DNA from: an uncultured Sulfuricurvum sp.
Lineage (GTDB): Bacteria; Campylobacterota; Campylobacteria; Campylobacterales; Sulfurimonadaceae
Length of the DNA: 47,165 nucleotides
Direction: 5' to 3'
NCBI RefSeq assembly: GCF_937936435.1
Contig: NZ_CALDDG010000130.1
Span: 1 to 47,165 of the forward strand
Part shown: positions 26,717 to 35,977 of the stretch, piece after piece
Numbering within the stretch: position 1 is the stretch's first letter
Layout of the letters: each line of letters begins with the position of its first letter
Notes under the pieces: model-generated
The model's database searches: none
What the model was told of the DNA's origin: nothing
Seen by the model: the letters and a program-made list of their open reading frames with translations, nothing else
Made by a program: the position numbers and the translations under genes

Positions 26717-28304
26717 ATTTTTTGTGGGGTTTATTTTCACTTCCGCACTTTTGATCGCAGCTCCTCACAAACAGGAGAAGATCGCCTTGTCGGTGGATGG
26801 GATGAAGATCACCGACCTCATCAAACTGGTGGCGGCATCGACCCATCAGAATATCTTTATCGGCGAGGAGATTCCCGGTACGATCACCTATGTCGGAAAC
26901 AAAGCGATTACGAAAAAAGAGCTGTACCGTCTGTTGCAGACGACACTCGAATCGAAGGGTTATACGTTGGTGGATACGGGGGGAGGATTTTTAAACGTCG
27001 TCAAGATAGCGGATGCTACGCAGATGAATCTGCCGTTTATGGAAAAAAGCGATATTCCGCAGATGCAGACGCGGATTTTCAATTCCCATTTCTCGACGGC
27101 GGAGAGTATGGGGACGAAGATCAAACATTTTCTGAGTAAAAACGGCAAGATTACCTTCTCAAAAGAGTCCAATGACGTGATCGTGACCGATTTCCCGGAT
27201 ACGATAGCGACGATCGAAAGAGCGATGAAAGTGTTGGATGTGCAAGATGCGACGATTGCCAATACTACCCATGTTATTCCGCTCAAAAACGCGGATGCCA
27301 AATCGCTGGTGACGACGCTTAACACGATCATCGGGAAGATGACTCTGATCCCCGGACAGCAACCGCCGAGCATCACGAGCGACGATGCGACCAATTCTTT
27401 GGTGATTATCAGCAGCGACGAACTCTATAAAAGTCTCGAGAAGACGGTTATCAGCCTCGATCATGACCGTCAGCAGGTATACGTTCGGGCGAAGATCATC
27501 GAGATCAGCGAGAACCGTTCCAAAGAGGTGGGAATCAAATACGGTCTTTCGGGGGGGAGTGTCGGTTCCAACGGAATGCTGTCGTTTGATACGTCGCTGG
27601 GGGATGGTACGGTGTCGGCGGTATCGCTTGATTCGGCACTGGTCAATGCCATCAGTATACCGACGCTTACGAGCGGGATCGCTTTGGGGGCGAACATCGC
27701 CCTTTTAAATACGAACGGAGCGGCAGATATCCTCTCGGAGCCCTCTATCTTGTGTATCGACAATCAGGAATCTTCCATCTATGTCGGTAAAACCGAATCG
27801 ATCAGTTCGGGGACGACGCTGACGGGAACCGGACTGACGCAGGAGAACTATACCCGTCAGGATATCGGTCTGACTCTCAAGATCAAGCCCCGTCTCTCCA
27901 ATGACAACAAAGTCCTCTTGGCGGTCAATGCAAAACTCGAAGATATCGAACCTAACTCCATCGTAGACCGTCCGAGTACAACGAAGAGGGAAGTGCTAAC
28001 TTCGGCAATAGTCAATAACGGTGAAAGCGTCATCATCGGGGGATTGATCCGCGAAAAAAACGATCATGTCGATACCAAGGTTCCTCTGCTCGGAGATATT
28101 CCGGTACTGGGGAATCTGTTTAAAGATACATCCAACGCTCAGGACAAGATCAATCTCGTCATTATTCTGACCCCTTATATCGTTGAAAAGAGCGGCGATC
28201 TGAGCGGACTTCGCCATCAGCTCAGCGAGCTCGATGCCATCGAAGCGAAATATGTCGACAACATAACCAAAAATATTGAGAAAAAAGCCGATTCGAACCG
28301 ATGA
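26700..28304 (+). CDS. gspD: T2SS outer-membrane secretin GspD
   Basis: 534 residues with a signal peptide ending near LLIAAPHK. Periplasmic N0 (about 28-100), N1 (about 115-180) and N2 (about 185-260) are visible, followed by the secretin barrel (VYVRAKIIEIS, SSIYVGKTESI, DIGLTLKIKP, VIIGGLIREK, VPLLGDIPVLGNLF). About 100 residues shorter than classical GspD, with no room for N3. No pilotin gene nearby. Confidence 0.92.
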   Translation: MKSHAKFFVGFIFTSALLIAAPHKQEKIALSVDGMKITDLIKLVAASTHQNIFIGEEIPGTITYVGNKAITKKELYRLLQTTLESKGYTLVDTGGGFLNVVKIADATQMNLPFMEKSDIPQMQTRIFNSHFSTAESMGTKIKHFLSKNGKITFSKESNDVIVTDFPDTIATIERAMKVLDVQDATIANTTHVIPLKNADAKSLVTTLNTIIGKMTLIPGQQPPSITSDDATNSLVIISSDELYKSLEKTVISLDHDRQQVYVRAKIIEISENRSKEVGIKYGLSGGSVGSNGMLSFDTSLGDGTVSAVSLDSALVNAISIPTLTSGIALGANIALLNTNGAADILSEPSILCIDNQESSIYVGKTESISSGTTLTGTGLTQENYTRQDIGLTLKIKPRLSNDNKVLLAVNAKLEDIEPNSIVDRPSTTKREVLTSAIVNNGESVIIGGLIREKNDHVDTKVPLLGDIPVLGNLFKDTSNAQDKINLVIILTPYIVEKSGDLSGLRHQLSELDAIEAKYVDNITKNIEKKADSNR

Positions 28305-29815
28305 TAACACTACCGTATTTGGATGAAACACGTATCGGATTTTATTGTCCCGATGAGGTCGATGTCGCTTTGTGCATCCGCTACTCCCTTTTGTTCTGCC
28401 GTTATGAAGAGGAGGCATACGCAATCGTCCCCGAAACGGAAAATACGGGTGCCTTGCAGCTCTACAACAAACTGGGCATGGAGTATCCGCTTGCGCGTTT
28501 GGGTAACGAGGGATACGAAAATCTCTATTTGAAGTTCTTGGAATACCGCACCGACAGTGAGATATCCCAAAGTACGGCCCATTCGGCCGAGCTGATCGAC
28601 GAAGAGCTCTCCCTCGTCGATTTCATCAAAAATTCGGCCGATTTGCTCACCAGTGAAGAGTCCGCACCGATTATCAAATTCGTCAATACGATTTTTTATC
28701 AGGCAATCAAGCGCAAAGCGAGCGATATCCATATCGAGACCCATGAGAAAAAAGGGGAGGTTCGTTTCCGGATCGACGGCGCTCTGATCAAACATATCGA
28801 TCTGGACAAAAATATCATCGATCTGATTATCAGCCGGATCAAGGTTATCTCCGCACTCGATATCTCCGAAAAGCGGCTTCCGCAGGACGGACGGACACAG
28901 GTTAAAGTTGCCGGGAAAAATCTCGACATCCGGGTATCGGTTCTGCCGACGTACCACGGTGAGCGGGTCGTACTGCGATTACTGATGCAGGCATCGTCAA
29001 TCCCGACACTAAGCGAACTCGGGTTCGACGACTCCACGACGGCGCAGTTTGAAGAGCTGCTCAAATTTTCCCACGGAATCATTCTCGTAACCGGACCGAC
29101 CGGAAGCGGAAAATCGACGACGCTTCATTCGTTTTTACAGCAGTTGGCAACACCGGAGAAAAATATCCTTTCGATCGAGGACCCGGTCGAATACGATGCG
29201 CCGCATGTGAGCCAAATCGCCGTCAATACCAAAGCGGGGTTGACGTTTGCAAGCGGTTTGCGCTCTATTTTACGTCAGGACCCGGATGTCATCATGGTCG
29301 GTGAGATACGCGATTCCGAAACGGCGCAGATAGCGACTCAGGCGGCGATGACGGGGCATTTGGTCCTCTCGACTCTTCATACGAACAATGCTACTGCCGC
29401 TATCACCCGTCTTTCAGACATGGGGATCGATAAGTTTCTGATCACTTCGACGCTGCTTGGAGTATTGGCACAGCGGCTGGTTCGCCGCTTGTGTCCGCAT
29501 TGCAAAGAGACGGTGATTCTCAGCGATGCGGAGGCGGACGATCTGCATATCGAGTATGGCGTGAAGGTTTCCAAACCCAGAGGATGCAGCGAATGTCACC
29601 ATACGGGCTACAGCGGACGCATAGCGATCGGAGAGTTTATGCTGATCGACGATGCGCTTAGGGAGGTGCTCAAAAGCGCCCAGAACGACCATGAAATCCG
29701 CCAAATGATGAAAGAACGCGGGATGAAGCTTCTCCCCGATCAGCTGATCGGACTGCTTAGAGAAGGGATTACGAGTTTTGACGAGATCATCCGTGTCGGA
29801 GTACGGGAAGCCTGA
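28301..29815 (+). CDS. gspE: T2SS assembly ATPase GspE
   Basis: 504 residues. Walker A GPTGSGKST (about 264-272), Asp box and Walker B (RQDPDVIMVGEIRD), His box (LHTNNATAA) and the tetracysteine zinc site (CPHC...CSEC). An N1E domain at the start should bind GspL. Powers pseudopilus growth from the cytoplasm. Start overlaps gspD by ATGA. Confidence 0.95.
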   Translation: MITLPYLDETRIGFYCPDEVDVALCIRYSLLFCRYEEEAYAIVPETENTGALQLYNKLGMEYPLARLGNEGYENLYLKFLEYRTDSEISQSTAHSAELIDEELSLVDFIKNSADLLTSEESAPIIKFVNTIFYQAIKRKASDIHIETHEKKGEVRFRIDGALIKHIDLDKNIIDLIISRIKVISALDISEKRLPQDGRTQVKVAGKNLDIRVSVLPTYHGERVVLRLLMQASSIPTLSELGFDDSTTAQFEELLKFSHGIILVTGPTGSGKSTTLHSFLQQLATPEKNILSIEDPVEYDAPHVSQIAVNTKAGLTFASGLRSILRQDPDVIMVGEIRDSETAQIATQAAMTGHLVLSTLHTNNATAAITRLSDMGIDKFLITSTLLGVLAQRLVRRLCPHCKETVILSDAEADDLHIEYGVKVSKPRGCSECHHTGYSGRIAIGEFMLIDDALREVLKSAQNDHEIRQMMKERGMKLLPDQLIGLLREGITSFDEIIRVGVREA

Positions 29816-31032
29816 TGGAGTTTTTTTATAAAGGGATCGATACTTCGGGAAAACCGGTCAAGTCTGCGATTGAAGCGGCTAATCTCGACGACGCGAAAAA
29901 AAGGCTTAAAGCCCAGGGGATTTTATTTTCCGATATTTCACTGAATGCATCTGCCATGGGAGCCGTTTTATCCCTCTTCAAGCGTAAAGAGATACCGACA
30001 TCTTTGCTCTCGACGCTGAGCCGTGATATTGCCGTCTACCTAAACGCCGGGATTCCGTTGGTACGCGCGTTGAGTCTGATGAAATACCAACACGAACACA
30101 ACAGCCGTTTGCAGCGTTTTTATGAGACGCTGATCGCTTCGATCCATGAGGGAAAAAGCTTTGCTCAGGCATTGGAAAATCAGGATTTTTTTACTCTGCC
30201 GACGTTTTATATCGGAACGTTGAAAATATCGGAGGACAGGGGGATATTGGCCGAAGTATTAAATGAACTCTCTTCGTATCTGTCAGTACAGGAGAAGATC
30301 AACAAACAGCTTCGGCAGGCAATGATCTATCCCTCTTTTATTATTGTGGTTTCGATTTTGATGCTCTCGTTTATGCTCAGTGTAGTGGTGCCGAAGATTA
30401 CATCGGTCTTCGAGACGACGGGGCAGGCGTTACCGACTCTGACGCAGTGGATCATCGATCTTTCGAACCTTTTTGCACAATACTGGTTTGTGATGTTGGC
30501 AGGTATTACGATGCTCAGCGGATGGTTCATTTATCAGATGGCACGTAATCATACGTTTAAAAAAAGGATACACCGATTTTTACTCAACTTTCCGGTCATT
30601 GGAAAAATGATCGAAACCGGAGATCTGGCACGTTTTTGCACCATTTCGGCTTTGTTGATCCGTTCGGGAATTCCTGTTGTCAATACGATCAAACTCTCTT
30701 GTATTACCCTCTCTTCCGAAGTGATCAAAGAGGTATTCGAAGAGGCATCGGGCAAAATTGTGGAAGGGGCTTCATTGTCCAAAGCATTGCATCAAAACAC
30801 TTTTTATCCAATCGATTCGTCTTTTATCGAAGCCGTATCGATCGGAGAAGAGACGAGTGAGGTCTCTTCGATGCTCGAACATCTCGCACAGTTGTATATG
30901 GAGGCGAACCGAGAACGAATCGGTGTTTTTCTGGCTTTACTGGAACCGACATTGATGCTTTTGATCGGTTCGATCATCGGCGTGATCGTCACGGCGATGC
31001 TGCTGCCTATTTTTTCGCTAAATCTTGGATAA
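29815..31032 (+). CDS. gspF: T2SS inner-membrane platform protein GspF
   Basis: 405 residues. Two GspF/PilC domains (about 65-190 and 270-395) and three TM helices (about 170-190, 220-240, 375-395). Signature FYKGIDTSGKPVKSAIEA at the N-terminus and AIYPSF-like QAMIYPSFIIVV. Starts one base inside the gspE stop (TGATG). Last gene of the + strand T2SS operon. No prepilin peptidase (GspO) gene is in the window. Confidence 0.94.
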   Translation: MEFFYKGIDTSGKPVKSAIEAANLDDAKKRLKAQGILFSDISLNASAMGAVLSLFKRKEIPTSLLSTLSRDIAVYLNAGIPLVRALSLMKYQHEHNSRLQRFYETLIASIHEGKSFAQALENQDFFTLPTFYIGTLKISEDRGILAEVLNELSSYLSVQEKINKQLRQAMIYPSFIIVVSILMLSFMLSVVVPKITSVFETTGQALPTLTQWIIDLSNLFAQYWFVMLAGITMLSGWFIYQMARNHTFKKRIHRFLLNFPVIGKMIETGDLARFCTISALLIRSGIPVVNTIKLSCITLSSEVIKEVFEEASGKIVEGASLSKALHQNTFYPIDSSFIEAVSIGEETSEVSSMLEHLAQLYMEANRERIGVFLALLEPTLMLLIGSIIGVIVTAMLLPIFSLNLG

Positions 31033-31046
31033 ATTCTAATCATTTT

Positions 31047-31089
31047 GTAACCAAAACGTTATCGCGCGGTAATGATCCAATATTACACT
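31047..31089 (+). promoter_or_regulatory. Pho-box-like tandem repeats and -10 upstream of the phytase-like gene
   Basis: GTAAC (31047-31051), GTTAT (31058-31062) and GTAAT (31069-31073) begin every 11 bases. TACACT (31084-31089), a -10-like hexamer, begins 10 nt after the last repeat. Same repeat style and -10 spacing as upstream of phoX. Confidence 0.62.
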
Positions 31090-31145
31090 ATGTTCGAAAC
31101 TATTGCACAGCAAGTGGTAGGATTTTAACAACGGGAAGCACTCTG

Positions 31146-33095
31146 ATGAAAAAAATAGCGACGTATTCGTTATGTTTGGCCGGGATATTGGGTTTTGCAG
31201 CATGCAATAATGATTCGGATAGCGCCGTTTCTACAGGATATCTGTATGATGATGTCGTAGGCGGATTGGAATATTCTACCGAGTCGCAAAGCGGTATTAC
31301 GGGGAGCGACGGTAGTTTTAAATACAGACCGGGAGAAAAAGTCACTTTTAAACTCGGTAATTTGACATTGGGTAAAGCGACGAGCGCAGGTTCTACATTA
31401 ACTCTTTTCGATTTAGCGACATCCGCAACAAACAGCGACGGTTCCCCTTCGAACGAAGTGGTCAATATGGCATTGTTACTTCAATCGCTTGACAGCGACC
31501 AAGATCCGAACAACGGTATTACGATCGATAGTACTACGCGTGCACAATTTAAAACGATTGCGGCACAAACACTCGGCGGCGGCAGCGATGTTACTCAGAT
31601 CATCCATAGCGATGCGAACCTACCGTCCGTTACCATCAAAGACACAGATGTAGCTACCGATCACTTGTTGACGACGGTTGCAAAAGTCAAAGGGGCGACA
31701 GGGTTGACGACGCAGACGTACAGCTCCGGCAATATCACCGAGGTTACCAAATATACCGTCGATACGACCGGTTATGATCTCGATTACGCACTCAACGCCA
31801 AAACATCCAAACTCCCATTGGCAGTCGGTTCAGGGCTACGTCTAAAATCGAACTCCAACGGTACGATGGTATTTTACGGTATTACCGACCGCGGTGCCAA
31901 CGGCGATGCTCCTGAAGGGGGTACGACGGATGTAACGATCAAAACTGCCAGCGATACGTATACGTTGAGTAAATCGTTCCCGATTCCGGCGTATGCGCCG
32001 AAAATCGCTGAGATTACTGTGAAAAACGGTAAAGCGACGGTTACGAAAACGATCGATCTGAAAGCCGATGCATCGACTAAAATGAGCGGATTGCCGTTAC
32101 CTATCGGTACGACGGGATCGACAAGCGAGGTAGGGTTGAGCGCCGATTTGACATCGGTACTTCCGTTTGATGTTAACGGAATCGATCCTGAGGGGATCGA
32201 TATCGACGGTAACGGAAATTTGTGGATCAGTGACGAGTACGGACCGTTCATTGCAAAAGTCGACCCGACGACAGGTATTGTCTTGCAAAAATTTATCCCG
32301 GGTGATGCGACGAATCCGCTTCCGGATATGTTGAAAAACCGTGTTCCTAACCGCGGAATGGAGGGGCTCTCTATCGATCAATCGACCGGATTGGTGTATG
32401 CAATCGTTCAAACTCCGCTTGATACGAATACCGATACAGAGTACAAAGGAGACGATACTTATTTGACGTTGGTCGAGCTTAATCCGGCGACAAAAGAGGT
32501 AAATCTATATGCCGTTCCGTTCGATAAATACAATTCTTCGACCAATCCGACCGGTTTTAAAGCCAGTAAGGTGAAAGTAGGGGACTTGACCTCTTTGGGT
32601 AACGGTAAATTCTTGATGATAGAGCAAGGTTCGAACGGTTCAGGCGATTTGATGAACAACATCGTCTTATTTGATATCTCCGGTGCGACGAAAATCGATT
32701 CATCAATGTATGCCGGACAATCGGGTTTAAAAAATATCAGCGGAATTACCCCTGCGACACGGACATTTATCGCCAATCTTCGCGATTTCGGATGGCTTCC
32801 TGAAAAAGCGGAAGGTCTGACGTTGATCGATAGTCAAACGATTGCTATCTCTAATGACAACGATTTCGGTATGGCGGCAGTGGCAAGTTGTAAAGTAAAC
32901 GGTGTTGATACCGAACTTGATCCGAAAAAATTGAGACTCGATCTTACTGCATCAGTACCGAATCAGCTCAGTACGACCGAAAGCGTTACGTGCGACAGCG
33001 GAACAGTGAGCTACGGAATCATAAGCAATAGCGAACAAGAACGCCGCACCCGTCTATGGGTCATTAAACTCTCCAAACCCGCTACGGATTTTTAA
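31146..33095 (+). CDS. Phytase-esterase-like lipoprotein with extra N-terminal domain
   Basis: 649 residues. Lipoprotein signal ending at GFAAC (Cys about 19), then Asn. Residues about 27-135 match the extra N-terminal domain of PhoX at 18504 (DDVVGGLEYSTE, GSFKYRPGEKVTFKLG, LLQSLDSDQDPNNGI). The remainder fits the 'esterase-like activity of phytase' family (PF13449): PEGIDIDGNGNLWISDEYGP, GMEGLSID (about 404), and AEGLTLIDSQ with ISNDNDFG (about 555-573). A role in releasing phosphate from organic esters, at the periplasmic or outer surface, is inferred. It follows gspF after 113 bases and has its own promoter with Pho-like repeats. Confidence 0.82.
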   Translation: MKKIATYSLCLAGILGFAACNNDSDSAVSTGYLYDDVVGGLEYSTESQSGITGSDGSFKYRPGEKVTFKLGNLTLGKATSAGSTLTLFDLATSATNSDGSPSNEVVNMALLLQSLDSDQDPNNGITIDSTTRAQFKTIAAQTLGGGSDVTQIIHSDANLPSVTIKDTDVATDHLLTTVAKVKGATGLTTQTYSSGNITEVTKYTVDTTGYDLDYALNAKTSKLPLAVGSGLRLKSNSNGTMVFYGITDRGANGDAPEGGTTDVTIKTASDTYTLSKSFPIPAYAPKIAEITVKNGKATVTKTIDLKADASTKMSGLPLPIGTTGSTSEVGLSADLTSVLPFDVNGIDPEGIDIDGNGNLWISDEYGPFIAKVDPTTGIVLQKFIPGDATNPLPDMLKNRVPNRGMEGLSIDQSTGLVYAIVQTPLDTNTDTEYKGDDTYLTLVELNPATKEVNLYAVPFDKYNSSTNPTGFKASKVKVGDLTSLGNGKFLMIEQGSNGSGDLMNNIVLFDISGATKIDSSMYAGQSGLKNISGITPATRTFIANLRDFGWLPEKAEGLTLIDSQTIAISNDNDFGMAAVASCKVNGVDTELDPKKLRLDLTASVPNQLSTTESVTCDSGTVSYGIISNSEQERRTRLWVIKLSKPATDF

Positions 33096-33110
33096 CTTCT
33101 ATTTTTCTCC

Positions 33111-33144
33111 GTCTCTGCGTTGTGCAGAGACATCCACGTTTTTT
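33111..33144 (+). terminator. Rho-independent terminator after the phytase-like gene
   Basis: Stem GTCTCTGC / GCAGAGAC with a 5-base loop (33111-33131), followed after 7 bases by TTTTTT (33139-33144). It lies 15 bases after the stop. Confidence 0.65.
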
Positions 33145-33224
33145 GATCTCTTTTATATGGCAAATCGGTTAGAATTTTGTTGACTTGAAACATAATTTAG
33201 TACGTGATCAGAAGGATATATATA

Positions 33225-33662
33225 ATGGCAACAGGGTTGGAATGGGACGAATCGTATCGATTGGGAATCGAGGGGATCGATCTTCAACACATACGGCTTT
33301 TTGAGATAGTAGGACGCATTGCCGCACTCGATGCGATCAGCTCTACAAAAGAGCAGCTTAAAGAGATACTGGGCGAATTGAGCGATTACATGCGGGAGCA
33401 TTTTCGCGATGAAGAGAAATATATGCAAAGCATCAAATACCCCGACTACGAATATCATCATAAATTGCACAACGAAATCATCGATTTTGTCAAAACGTCC
33501 GTTTCCAATGCCCCCAGCATCGCAATGATACAGACCAAACTCAAATTTATTATTAAAAAAGCATTGATCGATCATATAGTCCAAGAAGATACGAAAATTA
33601 AATTGTATGCCTTAAAAGCCAATACATTTGAAGATGATTGCGTTATTGATTTGATTGGATAA
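33225..33662 (+). CDS. Bacteriohemerythrin
   Basis: 145 residues from ATG 33225 with AAGGA before it; the frame open to 33204 has no ribosome site. All diiron ligands are visible: HIRLFE, HFRDE, HHKLH and HIVQED give the H/H..E/H..H/H..D pattern. Four-helix-bundle protein that binds O2 reversibly, probably for oxygen storage, delivery or sensing in a microaerophile. Single gene. Confidence 0.92.
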   Translation: MATGLEWDESYRLGIEGIDLQHIRLFEIVGRIAALDAISSTKEQLKEILGELSDYMREHFRDEEKYMQSIKYPDYEYHHKLHNEIIDFVKTSVSNAPSIAMIQTKLKFIIKKALIDHIVQEDTKIKLYALKANTFEDDCVIDLIG

Positions 33663-33676
33663 ATTTGTGTAATGAT

Positions 33677-33753
<77 letters not shown>

Positions 33754-33814
33754 ACATTTGAAGCTATATCAAAAAAGAAGTGTTTTAAATATTAGAAGAA
33801 ATAATATCTAGTAT

Positions 33815-33891
<77 letters not shown>

Positions 33892-33901
33892 GTATAAAAT
33901 A

Positions 33902-33976
33902 TGGATGGGGTAGAGGGATTCGAACCCCCGGGTGACTGGACCAAAACCAGTTGCCTTACCGCTTGGCGATACCCCA
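33902..33976 (-). tRNA. tRNA-Gln (TTG)
   Basis: 75 nt with encoded CCA. Acceptor stem TGGGGTA/TACCCCA, anticodon TTG in CTGGTTTTGGTCCAG, and T-loop TTCGAAT. Strongly like E. coli tRNA-Gln. Only 10 bases from the initiator tRNA, so the three are probably one transcript. Confidence 0.95.
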
Positions 33977-34097
33977 ACAATCTCGCTTGGAGGCCGAAAT
34001 TATAGACATTTTTTAAAGAAATGTCAAGTGCTTCGCAAACAACGGAAGAAAAAAAGATCATTTTTAGCGTTGTGATAGATTTTTAATCCTTTTGCTC

Positions 34098-34103
34098 TAT
34101 AAT
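34098..34103 (+). promoter_or_regulatory. -10 element for ribB
   Basis: Consensus TATAAT 33 bases before the ribB start. No convincing -35. Confidence 0.5.
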
Positions 34104-34136
34104 TGCCCAACTATATTAATAATAAAAGAGTTTTAA

Positions 34137-35174
34137 ATGTCAGCAGTCCAACGGGTTTTAGATGCAATCGAAGAGTTTAAAAAAGGGCGGATGGTCATCA
34201 TGGCAGATGACGAAGATCGCGAAAATGAAGGGGATTTGGTTTATGCTTCCGTTTTTTCTACCCCGGATCACGTCAATTTCATGGCGACACATGCAAAAGG
34301 GCTGATTTGTGTCTCTATCAATCCTGCCATCGCTAAACGGCTGAATTTGGAGCCGATGGTAAAATCCAATACTTCCATGCATGAAACCGCTTTTACGATT
34401 TCAGTCGACGCTACGGCGGCGACAACAGGGATTTCGACCTATGAACGGGATATGACGATCAAAATATTGGCGAATCCTTTGTCCAATCCTTCTGAACTGG
34501 TTGCTCCCGGTCATATATTTCCCCTCATTGCCAAAGAAGGCGGTACTCTGGTACGAATCGGACATACCGAAGGTTCTATCGACCTGTGCCGTTTGGCGGG
34601 ACTTGCCGAATCGGCGGTTATTTGCGAGATAATGAAAGAAGACGGTACGATGGCACGCCGTGACGACTTGGATATCTTTGCCGCCAAACATAATCTCAAA
34701 ACGGTGTATATTTCGGATATTGTCGAATTTCGTCTTGCCAATGAGACATTGGTAAAAGCGATTTCGGAAGAGGAAATCGAATTTTTCGGTGTACATGTCA
34801 AAAAATACGAGTTTGCGGATCATCAAGATAACAGACATACGGCAATCGTTTTTTACAAAGCAGGTGAGACGGCAAACGTCAAAGTTCATAATGTCGTGCC
34901 GGATATTGATCTGCTCTTGAATCAAAGCAAATACGCTCATCTCATCGATTCGATCAATTATCTCAAACACAACAGCGGAGTTTTGCTCTTTATCAATAAA
35001 CCCCACCATCAACAAATAAATATGAAAGAGTACGGCATCGGAGCCCAAATCCTGAAATCTTTAGGAGTCAGACACATGCGCCTGATCGCAGAGTCGAAAA
35101 TTTCCGATTTCGCGGGATTATGCGGATTCGGATTGGATGTTGTTGAGACAATTAATCCCACCGATGAACGTTAG
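34137..35174 (+). CDS. ribB: 3,4-dihydroxy-2-butanone-4-phosphate synthase with degenerate GTP cyclohydrolase II domain
   Basis: 345 residues. The N-terminal RibB domain (about 1-205) keeps the active-site stretch ADDEDRENEGDLV, HTEGSIDLCRLAG and the metal-site residues. It makes the four-carbon precursor of riboflavin from ribulose-5-phosphate. The C-terminal half (about 210-340) has the RibA length and fold outline, but none of the three zinc cysteines of the GCHII motif is present. This matches the known situation in Campylobacterota, where such RibBA-like proteins keep only the RibB activity and a separate RibA is used. Confidence 0.9.
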   Translation: MSAVQRVLDAIEEFKKGRMVIMADDEDRENEGDLVYASVFSTPDHVNFMATHAKGLICVSINPAIAKRLNLEPMVKSNTSMHETAFTISVDATAATTGISTYERDMTIKILANPLSNPSELVAPGHIFPLIAKEGGTLVRIGHTEGSIDLCRLAGLAESAVICEIMKEDGTMARRDDLDIFAAKHNLKTVYISDIVEFRLANETLVKAISEEEIEFFGVHVKKYEFADHQDNRHTAIVFYKAGETANVKVHNVVPDIDLLLNQSKYAHLIDSINYLKHNSGVLLFINKPHHQQINMKEYGIGAQILKSLGVRHMRLIAESKISDFAGLCGFGLDVVETINPTDER

Positions 35175-35230
35175 TTGTTATTAAGGCGAGTGAGTTTAGA
35201 ATTTCTCAGTACTGAAACGGAGGTATTTTT

Positions 35231-35977
35231 ATGAAATTGAAATCAATTGCAAAAACTTTTTTGATTGCCGGAATGTTTAGCTTGGTCGCTATAGAGTTTA
35301 CCGGATGCGGTGCCGCACATACTGCCATCAAAAAACGGAATCTCGATGTACAGACGAAAATGTCGGAGACGATCTTTTTGGAGCCTACAGAACCGAATCA
35401 GCGTGTTATATATGTTGATGTGCGCAATACCTCGGACAAAGATATCAATGTCAAGGAAAGTATCGTAAGTGCCTTGATATCGCACGGCTATACGGTCACT
35501 ACGAGTCCTCAAAAAGCCAATTTCATGCTTCAGGCAAACGTGTTGCAAGTAGGGAAAACCGATTTGCGTGAAGCTCAAAATGCACTAGACGGAGGATTTG
35601 GAGGAGCCGTTTTGGGCGCTGCCGCCGGATATGCGATGCATGATTCGGGACGCAATGCGGCTGCAGGAGGCTTGATCGGTGCGGCGCTGGGCGTCGTCGG
35701 GGATGCCTTGGTGGATGATACATTCTACAGCATGATTACCGACGTTCAAATCCGCGAACGTCCGCTAGCGGGTGAGATGATTACACAGACTCAGGCCGCT
35801 AACATTAAACAAGGAAGTTCTACCAACGTCCAACAAAATATCCAAGGCGGGAGCGTCGAATGGAAAACGTATCGTACCCGTGTTGTGAGTACGGCCAATA
35901 AAGTGAATCTTGATTTTGAAGAGGCGCAGCCTGCATTACAGGATGCTCTTGCTAAATCGCTTTCAGGACTTTTTTAA
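35231..35977 (+). CDS. traT: TraT-like outer-membrane lipoprotein
   Basis: 248 residues. Signal peptide ends in FTGC, then TraT signature HTAIKKRNLDVQTKMSETIFLEP and a glycine-rich segment (GGFGGAVLGAAAGYAMHDSG) typical of the family. Plasmid TraT gives complement resistance and surface exclusion. Chromosomal copies like this one are of unknown role. GGAGG ribosome site before the ATG. Its 3' end overlaps the facing vanZ-like gene by 15 bases. Confidence 0.88.
   Translation: MKLKSIAKTFLIAGMFSLVAIEFTGCGAAHTAIKKRNLDVQTKMSETIFLEPTEPNQRVIYVDVRNTSDKDINVKESIVSALISHGYTVTTSPQKANFMLQANVLQVGKTDLREAQNALDGGFGGAVLGAAAGYAMHDSGRNAAAGGLIGAALGVVGDALVDDTFYSMITDVQIRERPLAGEMITQTQAANIKQGSSTNVQQNIQGGSVEWKTYRTRVVSTANKVNLDFEEAQPALQDALAKSLSGLF

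Noticed and set aside
34401..35048. 215-residue antisense frame over ribB and similar long antisense frames over gspE and lpxD
   Set aside because: They are shadows of conserved genes, lack ribosome sites and show no protein family features.
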